64,000 nucleotides of DNA from Micromonospora siamensis. GTDB taxonomy: Bacteria > Actinomycetota > Actinomycetes > Mycobacteriales > Micromonosporaceae. The stretch is from the NCBI RefSeq assembly GCF_900090305.1, contig NZ_LT607751.1:2480001-2544000 (forward strand). The letters are read 5' to 3'. The notes beneath the pieces are model-generated. The model did not search any database, had not been told where the DNA came from, and saw only the letters and a list, made by a program, of their open reading frames with translations. Shown in pieces: positions 9,994 through 19,400 of this stretch (position 1 is the stretch's first letter; each line of letters begins with the position of its first letter). The position numbers and the translations under genes were made by a program.

Positions 9994-10029
9994 GGCGGGC
10001 CCCGGAGGAACTCTCCTCCCGGGCCCGCC
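9994..10029. terminator. Bidirectional terminator between hemQ and the amidase
   Basis: A 16-bp stem with one mismatch (9994-10009 with 10014-10029) and a 4-nt ACTC loop. It lies between convergent stop codons at 9977 and 10046. Confidence 0.8.
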
Positions 10030-10045
10030 GTGTCAGCTCACCTGC

Positions 10046-12442
10046 TCACCGGATGACGGCGACGCCATCGGTGATGACCGTCGGTCGGCCGGCGGTGCCG
10101 ACCACCCGAACCTCGACGGTGTGGCTGCCGCTGGCCGTCCAGGTCTGGTGGTAGATCGCCTTGCGGTACGAGTTGTAGGCCAGGTACGTGTCGAGCGTGC
10201 GCACCTTCACCCCGTCCACGTAGAGGTCGGCCTGGCCGGAGGTGGGGCCCATGCCGACGATCCAGGAGAACGAGCGGCCGGTGAATGTCCACTTCAGTGC
10301 CGCGCCCTTGGTGGTGGAGGCGAGCGCCGAGCCCCCCAGGTAAGAGGTGCTGCTCCTGCTGGACCAGGTGCCCGTGCGGGTTGCGGTGCTCTCCGTGACG
10401 ATCTGCCCGGTGCGGTCGACGGTGGTGTACCGGTAGTTGCCGGCCCAGTCCAGGGCCTTGAGCTGCCATCCGACCGGGGTGCCGTTCGGCGTGCTGCGTT
10501 TCCAGCTACCGGCGCCGGAGGAAGCGATCCCGCTCGGCGAGTTGATCAACTGAAGGTAGCGCAGCGCCGCGTTGTCGGTGCCCGTACCGCTGACCACGAC
10601 CGGCAGGGCGCCGGTGGTGCTCACGATGCCGGCCTGCAGCCGGACCTCCGGGTTCCGGCTGAAGGTCGGTGCGGTGGTGTCGCCGACGATGGTCAGCGCC
10701 CCGCTGGTGGCCGTCCTGCCCAGCGCGTGCACGGCGCGTACCTGCACCTTGTGCGTGCCGGTCGGCACGGTGGCGGCGACGGTGCGGGCGGTGCCCGGCG
10801 CGGTGGCCGCGACCTTGCCGTCCACCAGCACCTCGAACCGGTTGATCAGCTCGGACTGGCTGCTCACCGTCCAGTTCGCCGCGAACGATCTGCGGGTGTA
10901 GTAGGTCGACCCGGCCTTCGGGGCGGTGAGGCTGGTCAGCGCCAGGCCGATGATGCCGCCGGCCCGCGCCCGGATGTCGGGCAGTTGGTTGTACAACGGC
11001 GTGCCCGGGCAGATGGTGAGGTCACCGTCGCGGTGGCCGGGGATGCGGGGCAGCGTGACAGACTGGCCCAGCGCGAACTTGCCGTTCTTCGCGCCGGCCG
11101 TGGTGGTGAAAGTTCCCATCGGGTCGTACTTGTACGGCGCGAGCTTGTACGCGGCGAGGTACGCGACGCGGTTCAGCACCGTGCTGGACACACCGACCTT
11201 CTGGTAGTCGCCGATCACGGCGATCGACGAGTAGTTGGTGTTGAAGCCGAGCACCTGCGCGCCCACCACCGGCTTGTCGATACCGCCCTTGCGCCCCTCG
11301 TAGACGGTGCCGCACTTGTCGACCATGAAGTTGTAGCCCAGGTCGTTCCAGCCCTTGACCTGCACGTCGTTGGTCATGATGCTGCGCACGATCGCCGCCG
11401 AGTCGGCGCAGGCGTAGTCGCTGCTGGTCCCGGTGTGGTGCACCCAGAAGCCGCGCACCTCGGTGCCGTACTGCGGCAGGTCGGTGACCAGCTTCTCGTT
11501 GGCGCCCCACTGGGCGCGGGTGAGCAGCTTGGGGGCCGGCACCGGGTTGGCCGGAGCGGTGGCGGTCGGGGTTGGCGTCGGGGCCGAGGTGGTCGGCGCG
11601 GGCACCGTGGTGGTCGTGGTCGTGGTCGGGGCCGGGGCGGTGGTGGTCGGTGCCGGGTCCGTGGTGGTCATGGTGGGCGCCGGGTCCGTGGGCGCGGGCG
11701 CCGTCGTGGTGGTGGTCGTGGTCGGGGCCGGGGCGGTGGTGGTCGGTGCCGGGTCCGTGGTGGTCACGGTGGGCGCCGGGTCCGTGGGCGCGGGGTCGGT
11801 GGGCGCCGGCTCGGTGGCGGTCGGCTCCAGCGCCCGCACCTGCGCGACCGGCTGGAACCGCTCCGCCGGGCGGCGGTCGGCGCCGGCGGCGTGCGGCTTG
11901 CGGATCCGGGCCGGCTCGCCCGGGTCGATCAGGTCCAGCCGCAGCCCGGCCGGCAGCTTGTTGGTGACCTTGCCCGAGGCGGCCACGATGCGCACCTCGA
12001 CGCCGTCGGAGGGGCCGGCCCAGAGCGGGTCGGCGGTGCCCCGGGCCGCGCCGCGAGCCACCTCACCCGGTTCGGCGCTACCCGGATCGTCGGTGGTGAG
12101 CTGCTTCCACGCCGACCAGGTGCCGCTCTTGGCCGCCCGGGTCCGCACCGAGATGGTGCCCTTCAGCAGGGCCTTCGGGTCGCTCCAGCTCACGCCGACC
12201 ATGGAGAACTTCTCGGTGCGCCGCTGCGGCATGACCACCTCGGTCGGTGTGGCCGCCGGCAGGTCGACGGTGTGCAGCGCGGTGCTGACGGGCCCCTCGG
12301 CCACCTCCCACTGCGCCGCCGCGTCCTCCTCGGCGTCCGGTCCGGCCGCCACCATGGTGGCGGTCACCGCCACCGTGGTGGCCACGATGGCGGCAGCTAT
12401 GCCGCCCGTCCGGCCGTTCCAGTTGATCCCCGCAAGTCTCAC
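10046..12442 (-). CDS. Secreted peptidoglycan-recognition-type N-acetylmuramoyl-L-alanine amidase
   Basis: 798 residues. The N-terminus has a signal or anchor segment (GGIAAAIVATTVAVTATMVAA). A beta-rich region of about 170 residues and a Thr/Pro/Ala linker with a 32-residue repeat follow. The amidase_2/PGRP domain spans about 305-500: VHHTG (His335/336), GYNFMVD, and PGHRDGDLTICPG with His470 and Cys478, the expected zinc ligands. The last 290 residues are beta-rich repeats, likely for wall or carbohydrate binding. The GTG start has GGAGGG upstream. It should cut the amide bond between MurNAc and L-Ala in the wall. It lies downstream of the ElaA-like gene, 62 bp apart. Confidence 0.88.
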   Translation of the reverse strand: MRLAGINWNGRTGGIAAAIVATTVAVTATMVAAGPDAEEDAAAQWEVAEGPVSTALHTVDLPAATPTEVVMPQRRTEKFSMVGVSWSDPKALLKGTISVRTRAAKSGTWSAWKQLTTDDPGSAEPGEVARGAARGTADPLWAGPSDGVEVRIVAASGKVTNKLPAGLRLDLIDPGEPARIRKPHAAGADRRPAERFQPVAQVRALEPTATEPAPTDPAPTDPAPTVTTTDPAPTTTAPAPTTTTTTTAPAPTDPAPTMTTTDPAPTTTAPAPTTTTTTTVPAPTTSAPTPTPTATAPANPVPAPKLLTRAQWGANEKLVTDLPQYGTEVRGFWVHHTGTSSDYACADSAAIVRSIMTNDVQVKGWNDLGYNFMVDKCGTVYEGRKGGIDKPVVGAQVLGFNTNYSSIAVIGDYQKVGVSSTVLNRVAYLAAYKLAPYKYDPMGTFTTTAGAKNGKFALGQSVTLPRIPGHRDGDLTICPGTPLYNQLPDIRARAGGIIGLALTSLTAPKAGSTYYTRRSFAANWTVSSQSELINRFEVLVDGKVAATAPGTARTVAATVPTGTHKVQVRAVHALGRTATSGALTIVGDTTAPTFSRNPEVRLQAGIVSTTGALPVVVSGTGTDNAALRYLQLINSPSGIASSGAGSWKRSTPNGTPVGWQLKALDWAGNYRYTTVDRTGQIVTESTATRTGTWSSRSSTSYLGGSALASTTKGAALKWTFTGRSFSWIVGMGPTSGQADLYVDGVKVRTLDTYLAYNSYRKAIYHQTWTASGSHTVEVRVVGTAGRPTVITDGVAVIR
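11621..11797 (-). repeat. 96-bp direct repeat encoding the Thr/Pro-rich linker of the amidase
   Basis: Two copies offset by exactly 96 bp (from 11621 and 11717), nearly identical over about 80 bp. They encode a DPAPTTTAPAPTTTTTTT-type linker. The period is 32 codons, so expansion or contraction keeps the frame. Confidence 0.75.
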
Positions 12443-12504
12443 CGTTGACGTCCCTCCACGATCCGCGTCCACTGGGGATCTCAGCGGTCCCCGGCGGCAA
12501 GACG

Positions 12505-12969
12505 TTACACGGTGGGAGGGCCGCTCAGGAGGCGGCGCATCGGCGTGTGTGGTATGCCGTCCTCGACGTACTCGGGTCCGCTGACGGTGAAACCGTGTCG
12601 GGCGTAGAGGCCCACCAGGTGCGACTGCGCCTCCAGCACGCAGGGCCGGTCGCCGACCAACCGCAGGGCGGCGGTCACGAGTCGGCCGGCCAGGCCCGCG
12701 CCGCGGGCCGCGGGCGCGACCACCACCCGGCCGATCCGGGCCACGCCGCCGGGGTCGGCCAGCACCCGCAGGTACGCCGCCGGCCCGTCCGGGCCGGGCA
12801 GCCAGAGGTGCCGGGTGCCGGGCTCGACGTCCCGCCCGTCCAGCTCCGGGTACGCGCACTCCTGCTCCACGACGAACACGTCGATCCGCAGTCGCAGCAG
12901 GTCGTGGAAGGTGTGCACGTCCAGCTCGTCGAAGGACGCCACCCGCACGTCGTCGTCGTTCCCGGTCAC
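12505..12969 (-). CDS. ElaA-like GNAT N-acetyltransferase
   Basis: 154 residues. The ElaA hallmark RIDVFVVEQECAYPELDGRD is at the N-terminus, and the acetyl-CoA-binding P-loop region VVVAPAARGAGLAGRLV is central. The C-terminus YARHGFTVSGPEYVEDGIPH is typical of the family. The substrate is unknown. The GTG start is preceded by TAGGAT with 7 nt between, and the gene is divergent from the DUF402 gene with another such box. Confidence 0.88.
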   Translation of the reverse strand: MTGNDDDVRVASFDELDVHTFHDLLRLRIDVFVVEQECAYPELDGRDVEPGTRHLWLPGPDGPAAYLRVLADPGGVARIGRVVVAPAARGAGLAGRLVTAALRLVGDRPCVLEAQSHLVGLYARHGFTVSGPEYVEDGIPHTPMRRLLSGPPTV

Positions 12970-12976
12970 CCGCCGG

Positions 12977-13027
12977 ATCCTACGGCCGTCCCGGGCCGCG
13001 GTGTCGTCCGTCCGCTGCCGTTACCGT
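12977..13027. promoter_or_regulatory. Divergent leaderless promoters (ElaA-like gene and DUF402 gene)
   Basis: TAGGAT on the minus strand (12977-12982) lies 7 nt before the GTG at 12969. TACCGT on the plus strand (13022-13027) lies 6 nt before the GTG at 13034. The two promoters share a 64-bp intergenic region. Confidence 0.45.
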
Positions 13028-13033
13028 GTGGTG

Positions 13034-13549
13034 GTGGACGAGATGCGGCGGGTCCGACTGTTCAAGGTCAAACGCCCGGGCGGCGTCTACTGGTTCGACC
13101 TCGAGCCGTTCGCCGAGGACGCCGACGGGACCTGGCTGCGCGGTGCGGCCGGGTCGCCCTGGGGCGGCCCGGACCACCACGGCGTCCTGTCGCTGTCCGC
13201 CGTCGTGCTCGTCGCGGTGGGCCGTCCCTGGGCGGCGTGGTGGGTCGCCGATCCCGGCGACCGGCGGCTGGAGATCGACGTCTGCCTGCCGGCGGAGCGC
13301 GCCGGGGCCGGCTGGCGCTACGTCGACCTGGAGCTGGACCCGGTACGCCACGAACAGGACTCGCGGGTCGAGATCGAGGACTGGGACGAGTACGAGGTGG
13401 CGTGCCGCGAGGGCTGGATGAGCGGCGACGACGGCATGCTCGCCCGGGCCGTCGCAGAGGAGCGCGCCGAGGCGCTGCGCCGCCGGGAGGAGCCCTGGCA
13501 GGAGCGCGGATGGCGGTTGCTGGACAGTGCCGGCCCGGCCGGGGTGTGA
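13034..13549 (+). CDS. DUF402 family protein
   Basis: 171 residues. DUF402 features are the RPGGVYWFDLEPF region, the DVCLP strand, the YVDLELDPV core and the acidic EDWDEYEVACREGW motif. Several DUF402 proteins are nucleotide phosphatases or ribonuclease-linked, but the role of this one is unknown. There are three consecutive GTG codons from 13028 plus an ATG at 13043. The GTG at 13034 is chosen because TACCGT ends 6 nt upstream; no Shine-Dalgarno is present. Confidence 0.75.
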   Translation: MDEMRRVRLFKVKRPGGVYWFDLEPFAEDADGTWLRGAAGSPWGGPDHHGVLSLSAVVLVAVGRPWAAWWVADPGDRRLEIDVCLPAERAGAGWRYVDLELDPVRHEQDSRVEIEDWDEYEVACREGWMSGDDGMLARAVAEERAEALRRREEPWQERGWRLLDSAGPAGV

Positions 13550-13601
13550 CGGCCCACCGGAACCGCCGGCGTGGGTCTGCTCCCGCCCCGGGACGGCTGG
13601 G

Positions 13602-13859
13602 TCAGGCGGGGCGGGCGCCGACGGCGTCGCGGATCTCGGCGCCCTCACCGGTGGCGCTGCGGGCGCAGTGGCCGCAGCAGAAGAAGCGGCCGGAGACCTC
13701 GACCCCGTGGCCGAGGATCTTCACCTGGCAGTGCTCGCAGATCGGTGCCAACTTGTGTGCGGCGCACTCGAAGGAGTCGAAGGTGTGCACGTCGCCGCTG
13801 ACGGTGCGCACCTCGAAGGCCAGCCAGTAGTCGTTGCCGCAGACCTCGCAGGTCGCCAT
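13602..13859 (-). CDS. Small zinc-ribbon-like protein
   Basis: 85 residues with cysteine pairs CEVCG, ICEHCQV and FFCCGHC plus a cysteine/histidine in FECAAHKL, suggesting two bound metal ions. Proteins of this kind are widespread in actinobacteria and are sometimes labelled metallothionein-like. The ATG at 13859 follows a GGGGGG run and is preferred over the longer open frame. The function is unknown. Confidence 0.75.
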   Translation of the reverse strand: MATCEVCGNDYWLAFEVRTVSGDVHTFDSFECAAHKLAPICEHCQVKILGHGVEVSGRFFCCGHCARSATGEGAEIRDAVGARPA

Positions 13860-14010
13860 GGTGAACCCCCCGTGGAAGGACATTTCCGTCAAGGGTGCGG
13901 CACCGCAGGCGCACCGGGAGGGCAAACCCGCAGGTCGGCGCCGCCCACGGCGCGTCGCACCGGCGTGTCGGGCGTTGAACCGGGTGAACGCCTCGACCTC
14001 GGAGGACCAC

Positions 14011-14286
14011 GTGATCAAGCGGAACAAGCTCTTCGGCAACCAGACCCGGGTCACCTTCTGCCTGCCCCGCGACACCCCACCCGGCACGGTGAGCGTGGTG
14101 GGCTGCTTCAACGGCTGGGAGCCGGGGCGGCACGAACTGGTCGCCCGCCGCGACGGCACCCGCACCGTCACCCTCCGGCTCGGGCCCGGCGAGTACCGCT
14201 TCCGCTACCTGGCCACCGGCGGCGTCTGGCTCGACGACGACTCCGCCGACCAGGTGGACGACCGCGGCAGCTTGCTGCTGCTCTGA
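14011..14286 (+). CDS. Small CBM48/early-set glycogen-binding domain protein
   Basis: 91 residues consisting only of an isoamylase-type early-set (CBM48) domain. Motifs are VTFCLPRDT, VVGCFNGWEPGRHEL and GEYRFRYLATGGVWLDDD. Such domains bind alpha-glucans; no catalytic domain is attached. The GTG start has GGAGG 5 nt upstream. It is divergent from the zinc-ribbon gene. It may sense or bind storage glucan (inference). Confidence 0.75.
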   Translation: MIKRNKLFGNQTRVTFCLPRDTPPGTVSVVGCFNGWEPGRHELVARRDGTRTVTLRLGPGEYRFRYLATGGVWLDDDSADQVDDRGSLLLL

Positions 14287-14296
14287 CTGTGAGGCT

Positions 14297-14342
14297 GGCC
14301 ACCCGCGCCCCCGGGGTGCGACCGGGGGAGCGGGCCGTGGCC
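14297..14342. terminator. Imperfect hairpin between convergent genes
   Basis: GGCCAC..CCCCCGG pairs with CCGGGGG..GTGGCC with small bulges. It lies between the CBM48 gene stop and the msrB stop. Confidence 0.4.
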
Positions 14343-14355
14343 GGACCGGGGACTG

Positions 14356-14766
14356 TCAGGCGTCGCGCGGCTCCAACCGGACGGAGATCGAGTTGACGCA
14401 GTGCCGGGTGTCCTTCGGGGTGAAGCCCTCGCCGTGGAAGACATGCCCCAGGTGGCTGTCGCAGCGCGCGCAGCGGATCTCCGTACGCCGCATGCCCAGG
14501 GTGTTGTCCTCGATCTCCTTGACCCGCCCCGGGATGGCGTCGTCGAAACTCGGCCAGCCGCAGTGCGAGTCGAACTTGGTGTCGCTGCTGAACAGCTCCA
14601 GCCCGCAGGCCCGGCAGTGGTAGACGCCGGGGGTCTTGGTGTCGACGTACTCGCCGGTCCACGGTCGCTCGGTGCCGGCCTGGCGCAGCACCCGGAACTC
14701 CTCGGGGCTGAGCCGGACCCGCCACTCGTCCTCGGTACGGGGCAGTTCGTTCTCGGAAAGACTCAC
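14356..14766 (-). CDS. msrB: Peptide methionine-R-sulfoxide reductase
   Basis: 136 residues. Two CxxC zinc pairs are present (CRACG and CARCDSHLGHVF), with GWPSFDDAI and the catalytic cysteine in RHCVNSIS. It repairs methionine-R-sulfoxide in oxidised proteins. The GTG at 14766 is chosen because a longer frame would overlap the divergent gene and because TACCGT lies 6 nt upstream. Confidence 0.95.
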   Translation of the reverse strand: MSLSENELPRTEDEWRVRLSPEEFRVLRQAGTERPWTGEYVDTKTPGVYHCRACGLELFSSDTKFDSHCGWPSFDDAIPGRVKEIEDNTLGMRRTEIRCARCDSHLGHVFHGEGFTPKDTRHCVNSISVRLEPRDA

Positions 14767-14772
14767 CGGCCA

Positions 14773-14807
14773 ACGGTACGTCGACCGTCGGGGGTGTGGC
14801 ATATGGT
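14773..14807. promoter_or_regulatory. Divergent leaderless promoters (msrB and ligD polymerase)
   Basis: TACCGT on the minus strand (14773-14778) is 6 nt from the msrB GTG. TATGGT on the plus strand (14802-14807) is 6 nt from the ligD ATG. Both lie in a 47-bp gap. Confidence 0.5.
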
Positions 14808-14813
14808 CGCCCA

Positions 14814-15842
14814 ATGGCAGGCAGCGCCAAGGCGACGGTGACCGAGATCGAGGTGGCCGGACACACCGTCCGGCTGACCAGCCCGGACCGGGTGATCTTC
14901 CCCGCGCGCGGCTTCACCAAGGCCGACGTCTTCCACTACTACCTCGCGGTCGGCGACGGCATCATGCGCGCGCTGCGCGATCGGCCGACCACCCTGCAGC
15001 GCTTCCCCGACGGCGTCGAGGGGGAGGCCTTCTTCTCCAAGCGGGTGCCCACCCGAGGCGTTCCGCCCTGGATCCAGACCGTCGGCATCACCTTCCCGAG
15101 CGGTCGGGGCGCCGACGAGCTCCGCCCGAGCGACCTGGCGCACGTGGCCTGGGCCGCCCAGATGGGCACCGTCGTGTTCCACCCCTGGCCGGTCCGGGCG
15201 GCCGACCCCGACCGTCCGGACGAGCTGCGGATCGACCTCGATCCCCAGCCTGGCACCGACTTCGCCGACGCGGCCACCGCGGCCGGCGAGCTGCGGGCCC
15301 TGCTCGGTGAGCTGGGTGTGCGCGGCTGGCCGAAGACGTCCGGCGGTCGCGGGCTGCACGTCTATCTCCGCATCGAACCGCGCTGGACGTTCGTCGAGGT
15401 GCGCCGGGCCACCATCGCGCTGGCCCGGGAGCTGGAGCGCCGCAACCCCGAACTGGTCACCACCGCCTGGTGGAAGGAGGAGCGGGGAGCCCGGGTCTTC
15501 GTCGACTACAACCAGATGGCGCGGGACCGGACGATCGCCTGCGCCTACTCCTTGCGGGCCAACGCCCGGGCCACGGTCTCCACCCCGGTCGACTGGGACG
15601 AGCTGCCGCGAATCGACCCGGACGACTTCGACCTGCGCAGCGTGCCGACCCGGCTCGCCGAGCGCGGCGACCCGCACGCCGGCATCGACGACGCCGGGTG
15701 GGACATCACCCCGCTGCTGGAGTGGGCCGACCGGGACGCCGCGGCCGGCCTGGGCGACCTGCCGTACCCGCCGGACCACCCGAAGATGCCGGGGGAGCCC
15801 AAGCGGGTACAGCCCTCCAAGGACCGCGACCGGCCCCGTTGA
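14814..15842 (+). CDS. ligD: LigD-type DNA polymerase/primase domain protein (non-homologous end joining)
   Basis: 342 residues, the length of a stand-alone LigD polymerase domain. Archaeo-eukaryotic primase motifs are seen: the metal-binding acidic motif in RIDLDPQPGTDF, KTSGGRGLHVYL, and FVDYNQMARDRTIACAYS. The LigD polymerase fills gaps and adds nucleotides, often ribonucleotides, at broken DNA ends. No nuclease or ligase domain is attached; an ATP-dependent ligase lies at 27.3-28.4 kb. No Ku gene is in the window. Confidence 0.92.
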   Translation: MAGSAKATVTEIEVAGHTVRLTSPDRVIFPARGFTKADVFHYYLAVGDGIMRALRDRPTTLQRFPDGVEGEAFFSKRVPTRGVPPWIQTVGITFPSGRGADELRPSDLAHVAWAAQMGTVVFHPWPVRAADPDRPDELRIDLDPQPGTDFADAATAAGELRALLGELGVRGWPKTSGGRGLHVYLRIEPRWTFVEVRRATIALARELERRNPELVTTAWWKEERGARVFVDYNQMARDRTIACAYSLRANARATVSTPVDWDELPRIDPDDFDLRSVPTRLAERGDPHAGIDDAGWDITPLLEWADRDAAAGLGDLPYPPDHPKMPGEPKRVQPSKDRDRPR

Positions 15843-15882
15843 CCGAGAGTCCGATCGGCGCGGACGCGGCACACTTGCCGGC

Positions 15883-16281
15883 GTGACCTCCACCGGTGTG
15901 ATCCAGCGGCTGGTCGGCGTCTACCACGCCGACGGCGGCCTGCGCGGCGAACTCGCGTACCTGATCGGCAAGGCCCGGGGCACCGCCGAGTGCGCGCTCT
16001 GCGACGTCACCCACGGCCCGCTCGGCCCCCGGCGGCGCTGGCGGGAGCTCCGCGCCGGCCTGGGTGTACCGGTGGAGATGGTGCACCTGAACGAGCGGGA
16101 CGCGCAGGTCCGGACGGCCAGCGAGGGCGGCACGCCGTGCCTGCTGGCGATCACCGACGACGGACCGGTGCTGCTGCTCGGGCCGCTGGACCTGGCCGCG
16201 ATCGGCGGCAGCGTGGACCGGTTCGGAGCTCGGCTGCGGGCCGCCGTTGCCGACGCCGGCCTGTACCTGCCCGGAAGCTGA
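15883..16281 (+). CDS. Conserved hypothetical protein with CxxC
   Basis: 132 residues, unrecognised. Visible are a CALCDVTHGPLG motif, a basic RRRWRELRAGLGV segment and a hydrophobic PVLLLGPLDLAAIGG strand. The pattern looks like a small thioredoxin-like or metal-binding cytoplasmic protein, but I cannot assign it. The GTG start has CACACT 7 nt upstream and no Shine-Dalgarno. Confidence 0.65.
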   Translation: MTSTGVIQRLVGVYHADGGLRGELAYLIGKARGTAECALCDVTHGPLGPRRRWRELRAGLGVPVEMVHLNERDAQVRTASEGGTPCLLAITDDGPVLLLGPLDLAAIGGSVDRFGARLRAAVADAGLYLPGS

Positions 16282-16284
16282 GCG

Positions 16285-16335
16285 CCCGGGGCGTACGGCC
16301 CGCCCGGTCGGCGGGTCGCGGAACGACGCCCCGGG
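16285..16335 (+). terminator. Hairpin after the hypothetical gene
   Basis: CCCGGGGCGT (16285-16294) pairs perfectly with ACGCCCCGGG (16326-16335). A smaller hairpin lies in the loop. It starts 4 bp after the stop codon. Confidence 0.4.
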
Positions 16336-16460
16336 GTGCCGACGAACGATCAGTCCGGTCGATCGATCCGGATAACGATCATGTAACGGACGCGAACCTT
16401 TCCGCGACCGTGGCGGCTCTTCCTGTGCGTTGGCCCGCCCGGGCCCGGGGGAGGCGTCGG

Positions 16461-19400
16461 ATGAAGCTGGTGTGGAGACGGGCACGCGCCGCACGCGGCC
16501 TGCTGATCGCGGCGATCGTCGCGGCGCTGGTCTCGATCGGGCTGGTGACCGGCCTGTCCGACTTCAACCGCCGGGCGACCGACGCCGGCCAGCGCAGCGT
16601 CCTGGCCGCCTCGCCGCCCGAGGAGCGCAGCCTGCTGCTCAGCGGCGCCGGGGGCCGGGACGCGGCCGCGTTCGCCGACCGGGACCGGGCGGTACGCGGA
16701 TGGCTCGCCGACGGCTTCGGTGGCGCCCCGGTGACCGTGGTCGCCGCCCGCTCCGGCACCGGCCGGGAACTCACCGGAGACCTCGGCACCGTCACCCGCC
16801 AGGGCGACGACCCCGTCTTCGCCAGCCTCGCCCTCCTCGACGACCTCGCCGGGCACGCCGACCTCACCGCCGGCGCCTGGCCGGTGGACGGGGCCACCCC
16901 GATGCAGGTGACCGTCCCGGAACGGGTCGCCGCGACGCTCGGACTGACCGTCGGTGAGCGGGTGCCGCTACGTGACCGCAGCACCGAGAAGACCGGCGAG
17001 GTGGTGGTGGCCGGCACCTGGCGGGCCCGCGACCCCGGCTCGCCGTACTGGCGGCTGGCCCCCGGGGCGAACGCCGCCCGGTCCGGGTCGGACACCTCGT
17101 ACGGGCCGTTCGCGCTCAGCGCCGCGGACTTCGCGCGTACCTTCCCCGGCCCGACGTCGGCGTCCTGGCTGATCGCCCCCGACCTCGGCCGCGTCGAACC
17201 CGCCCGGCTGGACGCGGTCCGCCGGGCGGTGGCCGCGGCCGGGACCGAGCTGCCCACCGCGGCCGGACTGGGTTCCTCCGCGCAGACCGTGACCGCGATG
17301 GACCAGTTGGTCGACCGGCTCGGCCGGGCCGACCTGGTGGGCCGGTCCGCGCTGCTCACCCCGCTGCTGCTGATCGTGGTGCTCGGCGGGTACGCGCTGC
17401 TCCTGGTCGCCGCGCTGCTGCACGAGGACCGCCGGGCGCAGACCGCCCTGCTGCGCGCCCGGGGAGCGGCCCGTGCCCAGCTCGCCGGCCTGGCCGCCCG
17501 GGAAGCCACCCTGGTCGTCCTGCCGGCCGTCCTGGTCACCCCGTTCCTCGCCGGCGAGGCGCTGCACCGGGTCCGGCCCGCCGACGGGATCACGCTGCCC
17601 GCCGGGAACACCACTCTGGTCTGGGCGGTGGCCCTCGCCACCGCCGCCGGGTGCCTGCTGGCGATGGTCGCGCCGACCCTGCGCGGAGCGCGCTCCTACG
17701 TCGCCGACATGGCCGCCGCCTCCCGCCCGGACCGCTCCGCCAGCGTGCAGCGGGCCGGAGTCGACCTGGCGCTGGTCGGCCTCGCCGTGCTCGCCTGGAC
17801 CCAGCTGAGGCAGTACTCCGGCCCGCTGGCCGGCCGGGGCGGAGCGCTGGGCGTGGATCCGCTGCTCGTCGCCGCGCCCACCATCGGTGTGCTGGCCGGC
17901 GCGGTGGTGGCGCTGCGGCTGCTGCCCCCGGTCACCCGGTTCGCGGAACGGTTCGTCGACCGCCGGCCCTGGACGGCCACCATGTTCGGCATGTGGCAGG
18001 CGGGCCGCCGACCGCACGCCGGCCCGGTGCTGCTGCTCGCCCTCGCCGTGGGCAGCAGCACGCTGGCCTGGTCGCTGGTCACCACCGGCGAACGGTCGCA
18101 CCTCGACCAGGCCGACCACACCGTCGGGGCGGACCTGCGGGTGACCGAGCGCAACGGCACCGCGCCGGCGGGCCGGGCCGGCGAGCTGCGCGCCCTCACC
18201 GGCGCCCGGACGGTGCTGCCGGCATGGCGGGACGAGGTGCGGCTGGGCCCCAAGGACCTGCCCACCACGGTGGTCGCCCTGGACGCCGCACACGCCGGCG
18301 GGGTGGTCCGGCTCGCCGACCGGCTGGCCGACGAGCCGGTACCGGCGCTCTACCAACGGCTGGCCCGGGCCCGGGGCGCCCCCGCCGGGGTGGACCTGCC
18401 GCCGGGCACCCGGCGGATCAGCGGCACCGTCGCCACCCCGGTGGAGCGGCCGTTGGCCCCGCACCCGGTACGGGTGTCGCTCCTGCTGACCAGCCCGGAA
18501 GGGTTGGCGTACCGGCTGCCGCTGGGCGCGGCGGACAGCTCGGGTCGGCCGGTACGGTTCGCCGTCGACCTGCCCGACGTGGGCACCGGCACGCTGCGGC
18601 TGGCCGGCTTCGAGGCCGCCGCCGGTGACGCGCAGGGCACCGCGTACGGCCTGCGGGTGGCCGACCTGCGGCTGGCCGGCGCGGACGGGGCCGCGCGGCT
18701 CCTCCAGCTGGCCGGCGGTTGGCGGGTGACCAGCGAGCAGGCCGGCCCCAACGACACGGCGACGGCGACCGGCGCCGGCCTGACCGGGCGGCACGACGTC
18801 ATCGGCGTCGACGGATCGGTCACCTACGACCAGGTGCAGTACATCTCCTACGACCGGTCCCGCTTCACCGTGGTGCCCGACGGGACGAGCCCACCGGTGC
18901 CCGCGCTGATCACCCCGCAGGTGCGCGCCGCGCTGAGCCTGCGCGACGGGGACACCCTCAACCTCCAGCTCTCCGGCGTCACGGTGCCGGTGCAGGTGGT
19001 CGGCGAGGTGGCGGCGCTGCCCTCCGCGGCGGGCGCCGGCGTCCTGCTCGACCTGCCCGCCGCCACGGACTGGCTGCTGCGGGAGCGGGGCGGGACGCGG
19101 CCGGTGTCGGAGTGGTGGCTGGCCACCGACCCCGGTGGCCACCGGGCCACCGCCGCGGCCGCGGCGGCGCTGACCGGCGTCACCGTCGCCGACCGGCGGG
19201 CCACCGCCGAGGCGGCCGCCCGCGACCCGTACTGGCTGGGGGCGCGGACCGGGCTGCTGGCCGCTGCGCTGGGCTGCGTGCTGCTGGCGCTGGTCGGACT
19301 GGGCGTGGACGTCTGGGCGACCGCCCGCCGCCGGCTCGCCGAGTACGCCGTGCTGAACACCCTCGGCGCGACACCCCGGCTGCTGGCCCGGGCGCTCCTG